In this document: positions 57,112 through 64,000 of the stretch, in pieces
Position numbering within the stretch: the stretch's first letter is position 1
Layout of the letters: every line of letters starts with the position of its first letter
From: Aplectana chamaeleonis
Lineage: Eukaryota; Nematoda; Chromadorea; Rhabditida; Cosmocercidae
Length of the DNA stretch: 64,000 bases
Assembly (NCBI GenBank): GCA_029168955.1
Contig: JAPDOI010000040.1
Coordinates: 2,778,501-2,842,500 of the forward strand
Reading direction: 5' to 3'
Position numbers and translations under genes: made by a program
The notes under the pieces: generated by a model
What the model saw: only the letters and a program-made list of their open reading frames with translations
What the model was told of the DNA's origin: nothing
Database searches by the model: none

Positions 57112-57520
57112 TAACCCTCACGGCGGCTGCGGGGGGCAACTCGTCCAAACGCACGCGCTATCCGCTGTGGATTTCGGACAGGAATTGAAACCCGCGGGTG
57201 TGCAAACCCTTTGTATGGAGTGCATAACCAAAACAGCTACGGAAAAGAATCCGATCCCACTTTGTGTTGCTTTTCAGCGGTGTGAAGAGAGCGAGGTGGA
57301 CGAGTTGTCCGCCACTCTGACAAAGACAAAGGAGCGAACAGCTCACTCCTTCCAAAACAACAATGAAACCGGATGTTCTTCCAGACAGGGAACTCAAGTG
57401 AGGCTCCTGTTCTCCTGAATGCAGAGCTATTCTCCCGATTGCAAAACAAGAATTTGTGTGAAAATAAGGACAGCATGCGGTGATTTGACGAATTATCTCC
57501 CGCAGCCGCCGTGAGGGTTA
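57112..57520. mobile_element. MITE inserted in the satellite
   Basis: Ends TAACCCTCACGGCGGCTGCG and its reverse complement, about 28 bp with few mismatches, near-palindromic flanks GCT / AGC. Interior 57150-57480 has no domain. It interrupts an otherwise continuous satellite, so it is younger than the array. Confidence 0.8.
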
Positions 57521-57529
57521 GCTTTGATT

Positions 57530-57770
57530 TTGGCGCACTTCTAGATGTGTCCTGCACGCGTTCTTCGGCGCTTGACGCACTTTTAGTTGGGTCTTCACAT
57601 CGTTTCCCGTCGCTTGGCGCACTTCTACTTGGGTCCTGCACTATCGTTCCCGGCGCTTGGCGCGCACTTCTATGGGTCCTGCACGTTCTGGCGCTTGGCG
57701 CGCACTTCTACTGGGGTTTTGCACACGTTCCCGAAGCTTCGCGCAATTCTAGATGCGTCCTGCAATAAGC
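57530..57770. repeat. Satellite array 2, last block
   Basis: Six or so divergent 42-bp units between the MITE and the CR1 3-prime end. Confidence 0.85.
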
Positions 57771-57783
57771 GGTGTGTGCATAT

Positions 57784-58806
<1,023 letters not shown>

Positions 58807-60090
58807 AAAAACTGTTTTGTGTGGAGCTAAGGGCAGTTGCTATGTCCCCTCCCCAACGGACGTGGACGGGTCATACCGCCTCTTAGATACATCACACCTC
58901 ACGCCAAACCCCTGTGCACTTGGCTTCTTCCTTGTCTGATCTCACTGCAGGGAAAGTCTGGGTCCGAATAGTTCCTGCTGCGTTTTTGGGAGCTCATGTT
59001 CTCAGGCGCCTCTTTGGAAACTCTAATGGATTAGCTCGGAGGTTCTCAAGTCCCGACTATTAAGATTTTGGAAACACAGAACCAAACATTTCGCCATGGT
59101 GACAGCTATTGCAGAAATAAGCTTCGTGAAATGCGAGCAGCTGTTTTTGTATGTGTAGGCTTGGCCTCTTTGTGAAGGGCAAATCGCGACCAAGCCCATT
59201 TGCAGCACGCTGGTTGGCTTGACCGAATTGATAGCGAATAGCAGAACAAACTGGATCCACTCTCAAACGTTCGGCATATAAAGCTTGCTTCGATGTTTCT
59301 TGTAGATTTTGATGCTTGACTGCCCTCTTTTATTCGATACGAATTAAGGACCGCCATGTCCCATATATTATGTTAAACGGCGCTCGGCATGGCCCAATCG
59401 CGCTGGGCTCAGCCTGAACGCGCATAGCCCAAAGGCGCTTGGCATAGCCGTCAAACGAGCAGTCATAGGGATCGTAGCGCGCTGTGACATCAAACAGTCG
59501 CAAAGGAGCGCGCTACGGTAAGCGCGACCAGACCCTCTCAAGTCAATCGCCCAAACATTGTCGCTGCCGTCATAAGCGCTGTACAAAACAAGACATTCAG
59601 AACAAATCGTGACGGAACCATCATAGCAACAATGGCACTAGCGTCGTCGGCAGGAACAGTTGTCGCACATGCCCGTCGCAGCGACGTGTCGCGGAGCGCT
59701 GACGTACTGCGGACGTGCCGATTCATGTCGTTGCCACCAGTTGTTGCCGCTGTCGCTGTGCAGCGCACTGCGACGGCGACAGATTTAAAAGCAGCTGGAG
59801 CCGGCTCGCTGTCGATGTGCAGAGCTGACGCGATTTCGTGTCGCAAAAAGTATACCATTTGCTTCTAAAACAGCGCTACCGTTAGCGCTCTACACAACGC
59901 GCGCTGACAGTGGCGCGCGAATAACTCCGCATCGTTTTTCTTCATTCTATGCATCATTTCAACTCCTTCGAACACTTTTTACTCTGTAGCTTGTGCAGGC
60001 AAGAAAGCAGTATTCCTCTCTTATGTTCCCTATTCAAACTTTTTCTTTGAATTTTCCCTTCCAATGGGTCATTTTTGAACGGTGATTTAG
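58807..60090. other. No gene recognised; GC-rich hairpin region
   Basis: 59360-59940 is rich in GCGCT / AGCGC, GTCGCTG and CGACGG words that form many small hairpins and resembles the sub-terminal parts of the PIF-like MITE at 7809-8570 (AGTATACCA at 59848). No clear ends were found. 59023-59357 has overlapping minus-strand frames without a domain. Confidence 0.35.
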
Positions 60091-60275
60091 AGGCAGTGTT
60101 CACGATGGGAAAGTTGCCCGTGTCTGGGCGTAAACGTGTGAGCTGCAGGTCCCTTCCAAGAAGATTAGGAACGGAAGTGCAACGGAAAACGATTGAAAAG
60201 TTAGTGAAAATCTCACATTGAGCCAGCTGACCACCTCGTCCACGTCCTATAACAGGATGCCCTGCGTGCCTCGTT
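60091..60275 (+). mobile_element. TTAA-type MITE fragment
   Basis: Starts AGGCAGTGTTCACGATGGG after TTAG. It matches the first 170 bp of 20591-21053 (AAGAAGATTAGGAACGGAAG) and then breaks off. Confidence 0.6.
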
Positions 60276-60549
60276 TAACTGCAGGAAAAGAGCGCCGAAA
60301 TTCTGGAATCATTCATCGCATGTTCAAAAGTTGATGCTGCTGCGTTTTACACGTTTGTACCTTCTGATCACTCCTGAGTAGGACTATTGAAAATCTCCTG
60401 CCGTAAACCGAAATCCAGACTACAGGAACTGTTGGTTTCACAGCCCGAGCAGGATCACTTTTTTATCTCTATGAGCAAAACAGTAGACGCGTCGTGTAAA
60501 ACAACCGCCGCATCGAAAGGAAGCTGCTTAGGCCATGAATATATAGCTA

Positions 60550-60740
60550 TAGTGGAGTCCACCAAGAGTGTCTCATTTACTCATCAATGAGAAGCGGTCG
60601 ATTGGAGATCGATGAACATGCAACTCATTGCAGCACAACCGCTCTCGCTCAATCGGTATCGAGCGTGCTGAGTGTAGGATTCATGCACATTGATCAGCCG
60701 ACCGCTTCTTATTGATAAGTAAATGAGACACTCTTATTAA
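60550..60740. mobile_element. Tc/mariner-like MITE, first copy (right end cut)
   Basis: Starts TATAGTGGAGTCCACC, then GAGTGTCTCATTTACTCATC; the inner end TAAATGAGACACTCTT is reached at about 60737 and is then cut by the second copy, which starts at 60741. Confidence 0.7.
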
Positions 60741-60938
60741 TACAGTGGAGTCCCACCGAGTGTCTCATTTACTCATCAACAGCGGTCGACGGAGATTCGA
60801 CACTATGCAAATCATTGCAGCACAACCCGTTTCCTGCTCAATCGGTATCGAGCGTGCTGGTATGGGATCTATGCGCACATTGATCCCCAGCTGACGCTTC
60901 TGGCTGATAAGCAAATGAGACACTTTGTGACTACACTA
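60741..60938. mobile_element. Tc/mariner-like MITE, second copy
   Basis: Starts TACAGTGGAGTCCCACC and ends AAATGAGACACTTTGTGAC then TACACTA. CAGTG ends at TA sites are typical of Tc1/mariner. The interior GCTCAATCGGTATCGAGCG is shared with the first copy. Confidence 0.75.
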
Positions 60939-61076
60939 TGTTGTAATGTTCGATTCGCAACATCGCACCTTCAATCAAGTCCAAGTGATAAGGTATGATC
61001 CCATATGCACGTAGTTATGTAGTTTGCATTTCATTCATGTTTTTCCCCAATGATTGTCTCTTACATCGTATTGCCA

Positions 61077-61077
61077 A

Positions 61078-61116
<39 letters not shown>

Positions 61117-61252
61117 ATGGGCCAATAAATAACAACATAAATAAATAAACAATTAACTAAATAGATAAATAAATAAATAAATAACAAATAAATAAACAAA
61201 TAAATAACTAAATAAATAAATAAATAAATAAATGAATAAATAAATAATTAAA
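61077..61252. repeat. (TAAA)n microsatellite
   Basis: Imperfect AAAT tetranucleotide run. Confidence 0.95.
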
Positions 61253-61833
61253 TACTCCTGGCAAACATGGGCGTCGACAACAGGTTGATCCGCCCACCAT
61301 GAGGATCTACCATGCCGTGGCCAACGCGCCGATATTCGGCGGGGCCGTGGCCGCGAGTTATGTAAGGCTCTGGTCGATGTTTCGAGCTGTTGAGAGCAGC
61401 TAGCGCCTCTAGATTACCCAGGCGAAGCATATACGGCACGGTTCTGCAGGCATCCCTGGGCAAATGATGAGAGCGGCAGCCATTTCCCCAGATCTGCCCA
61501 AGTTTGTAATTTTGGCCCCACCCAGCATCTGGAGGTCCTGCCTATCGGGTGGTGGGCTCCGAATGGAGGCTGGGCGACCAGCCGCGACGCGTGTCGGTGT
61601 AAAGTAATGTCCCTAAACTGAACGACACAGTCCTGTAGGATGTGAACTGGCTGCTAAATAGGCCGCTAAACGCGACACATCGGGTTGTCAACAGCCCGAC
61701 AACAGGGGAGGTCGCTGGGGGAACGGGCAGGTCTCAGGCTGACAATACGCGTGATTTGACTTGTCAGCAAGGGAGCGGTTTATGGAATGACAACTTATGA
61801 ACCTGTTGTCAACGCCCCAGTTTGCCTGAAGTA
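61253..61833. repeat. GC-rich segment between TAAA runs, possible retroelement
   Basis: About 580 bp of much higher GC than its surroundings, with TAAA runs on both sides (61077-61252 and 61834-61935). Tetranucleotide tails are typical of some non-LTR retrotransposons and SINEs. A minus-strand frame (61463-61248) has no domain I recognise, so the identity is open. Confidence 0.4.
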
Positions 61834-61935
61834 AATAAATAAATAAATAAGAATAAATAAATAAATAATCAATCAAATAAATAAATAAATAAATAAATAA
61901 ACCAATAAATCAAGTAAATAAATAAATAAATAAAT
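61834..61935. repeat. (TAAA)n microsatellite
   Basis: Second AAAT run, slightly interrupted. Confidence 0.95.
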
Positions 61936-61988
61936 ATTCTTCATCGCGATAGGTTGTATCATCTCAGCATGTACAATGACCCCTCTTA

Positions 61989-62016
61989 TTTTTTTTTTTT
62001 TTTTTTTTTTTTTTTG
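61989..62016. repeat. Poly-T tract
   Basis: About 27 consecutive T. It could be the tail of a minus-strand retrocopy; nothing upstream on that strand supports one. Confidence 0.9.
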
Positions 62017-62160
62017 GGTGCAGTGCAGGAAACAGAAAGCAAAGCCACTTACCTAAGAAAATTGAAAGACTTGTTTGATCTCAAAATGCGTGGCTACCCT
62101 CTCATCACTGCGGCGCGCTATACATGAGGATCCCACGCCGCCGTGAGACTGCTCTTTTGA

Positions 62161-62641
62161 AGGCAGCATACACGCTCGTAAACGTGGTTGGAGATAATTA
62201 CGGAAATAGAATGGTATGGCTCAGAACATACCAACTTCTCATTTCGATGCGTCAAAAACGATGCACAATGACGCTACACGCGTGAGAAGTTGGCCCGCCC
62301 CCTGTATCTGCCCGCCCCCTGTGTTTGCCGTCCTTCTCCAAAATGGGAGCGTTGGGCCATTCCCACCCGTCGTCGATGCAGATGGTTTTACTTATAGTCC
62401 TTATTTTACCACGCACAAACGCGTCGCTGATTGTGAAGAGTGGGCCAGCACCACTGTTCTGGAGAAGGACGCCAAATGCAGAGGGAGTGGAGAAATACAG
62501 GAGTAAGGCTAACTTTTTACTCGTGTAGCGGCATTGTGGGTCCTTTCTGACGCTTCCAAAATGGGTAGGCGTTGTGTTCTGAGCCATATCATTCTATTGC
62601 CGTAGTTATCTCAACCAAGTTCACGAGTGTGTATGCTACCT
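62161..62641. mobile_element. Second TTAA-type MITE family (AGGCAGCATACACGC ends)
   Basis: 481 bp with about 75-bp inverted ends: AGGCAGCATACACGCTCGT at left, and on the other strand AGGTAGCATACACACTCGT. Flanks TTGA and TCAA look like mutated TTAA. A partial right end of the same family is at 14951-14980. Confidence 0.8.
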
Positions 62642-63776
62642 TCAAGTACCTTGTGAATTCGAAGTGTGAGAAAGATTAATGAAAACGTTGGTGGAATTTG
62701 GAGTGTGTCTCACTAAGTCTTGCTCCAGGATTTCCTGCTAGATTAAAAAAAGCAGTTTTGGTGACAGTTGTAGGTGTGCAGCATGAATAATGCGCGCTCA
62801 AAACTCCCTAAACCCCCCGGTTCTAAAAACGGGCTTTCTCTTAGCTTTTGGAAGCATGTGGAACGTATTCAAAACGAATTTTCAGGGTGTTCCAAAACAT
62901 TGGTTTTCGGATTTGGCTTAAAACTTTTTCGATTGTTTCAGCGTGCTGGTAAGAGTCTTTTCTGTGACAAGAGAGCTAAGCTTTCAATCAACTCCTGTGG
63001 CCAATCCCGCAAGAAATATACCTTTTCCAGAATAGTTGTCGGCGTAGAATCCGGAGTTTGGTATTCGCAGCTGCCTAGACCACTCTGAAAAAATGTTATA
63101 GGCGTTTTTCTCCAGATTTCCGTACCTAGCGTACCTTTCGAAACGAGCACTAGTCTTTGGAGGAGTCCGGAAACGGACTTCATAACCGTGTTCACCGCCC
63201 AAAACTACCCCTGAGCAAAGCTTTGCACTGCCGCGGCGATTTCTACCTAGAGTAGGTGCTTCTAGAATTTGACCTCCGTTGGCACCTTCGTTCTTTGCAA
63301 AATAACTTCACAAAATAGACAATCTGAAAACGCTACCAAATCCATTTCGGCATAAAAGTCTGCTTTTTTTCGGGAAATCTTCTCTCTCTTAGTAGTGACT
63401 GCTCAAGTTTTTGATGAAGAAAAATCAGGTGTTTTCCTGGATTTCAAAGAGAAAACAAGTTTAGAATGTGCCGCGTTCAGGTGCGATATCAAGCAGAGAG
63501 GCACTCAAAACTTCGATATTCAGGTCTCGTGCTGTAATATCTTGATGATGAAGGAGAGTTTTAAAACATATTTATCGAGTTCAGGAAACAACTGCTGTCG
63601 ATGAAGTTAACACAATAAGAAACAGTCGATTTTCGAATAACTGAATACAGCCGTGAGAATTTCCATTGATATCGATGCAGCGAAACAATTTGAAGTTGAG
63701 CTCAGACGTTTACGCCACGTGATCATCGAGAAAATCTAACTCATACTTGGAGGCAGTTCGATACCAACCTGTTTGT
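62642..63776. other. Repeat fragment and no recognised gene
   Basis: 62960-63215 is a reversed internal piece of the AGGGAACC family (GCAGCTGCCTAGACC, GAAGTCCG on the other strand). A plus-strand frame at 63395-63604 is protein-like (FLDFKEKTSLECAAFRC) but has no family I know. Confidence 0.35.
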
Positions 63777-63893
63777 TATTTAGCTTGCATATTTGTCGCT
63801 GATTTTTTCGATTCCGCTGTCTTCGCTACGGCCGCACGCACACGGTCCCTCCCTTTGCGGCCCACGTACGTGCACACTCCGGTTGTGTACCCC
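63777..63893 (-). CDS. Possible last exon of a small host protein
   Basis: Minus strand: acceptor TATATTTCAG ends at 63894; the exon reads GYTTGVCTYVGRKGRDRVRA then AAVAKTAESKKS and NMQAK before TAA. The basic, alanine-lysine-rich tail is protein-like. A possible first exon MHIE with donor GAG/GTAGTC at about 63960 would join in phase 0, but another splice frame is also open, so the product is uncertain. Confidence 0.35.
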
Positions 63894-64000
63894 TGAAATA
63901 TATAGTCATAATTATAAATGAACACTTGTAAACTACTATTTCTAAATAAATTTTTGACTACCTCAATATGCATTCGAATAGTACCCAGTTATCGTTTTTA

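Overview
The window is nuclear DNA of a metazoan, most likely a nematode. Nothing in it is bacterial: there are no operons or tRNA/rRNA clusters, introns are short with TTTCAG-like acceptors, and nearly everything is transposon, satellite or decayed pseudogene. Nematode origin is inferred from an RTE-clade retrotransposon of the kind common in worms, a PAN-like cysteine module on short phase-0 exons, and TTAA-flanked MITEs; a strongylid or hookworm-like genome is a guess. Only a few pieces look like host coding sequence: two joined exons at 25822-26209, a possible signal-peptide exon at 27590-27646 and a possible last exon at 63777-63893.

Layout. 0-12 kb is a nest of transposons. A Helitron helicase on the minus strand is cut in two (10600-11756 and 1812-2660) by about 7.9 kb of later insertions, which include a large inverted-repeat structure, a TGA-flanked element, a PIF/Harbinger-like MITE and a hAT-like element. 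12.3-14.2 kb is a dead mariner transposase with a GC-rich insert. 14.5-17.6 kb holds MITEs and a CR1-type reverse transcriptase fragment. 17.65-18.86 kb is a first array of a 42-bp satellite.

21.2-32.1 kb is the most striking part. Two diverged copies of an endogenous flavivirus-like element face each other, minus strand on the left and plus strand on the right, with about 3.1 kb of spacer carrying the host PAN-like exons. Each copy runs from a short N-terminal region through membrane segments and a chymotrypsin-like protease into an NS3-type DEAH helicase. The left copy then ends in an acidic tail and a stop, which looks like a single segment of a jingmen-like segmented virus rather than a slice of a long polyprotein. 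Both copies have cysteine where flaviviral proteases have the nucleophilic serine. MITEs give a relative history: one insertion is shared by both copies and so predates the duplication, while another is only in the left copy and the right copy keeps an empty site.

33.7-34.75 kb is a second dead mariner. 37.1-38.3 kb is an RTE retrotransposon fragment whose open region runs into the second satellite. 38.3-57.8 kb is mostly the same 42-bp satellite family, with blocks of a CR1 3-prime end plus (CA)n, and one MITE inserted in it. 57.8-58.8 kb is the longer parental-type CR1 3-prime end. 59-64 kb is MITEs, TAAA microsatellites and a possible last exon. Many monomers between 43 and 57 kb carry small indels, so that part may be poorly polished assembly.
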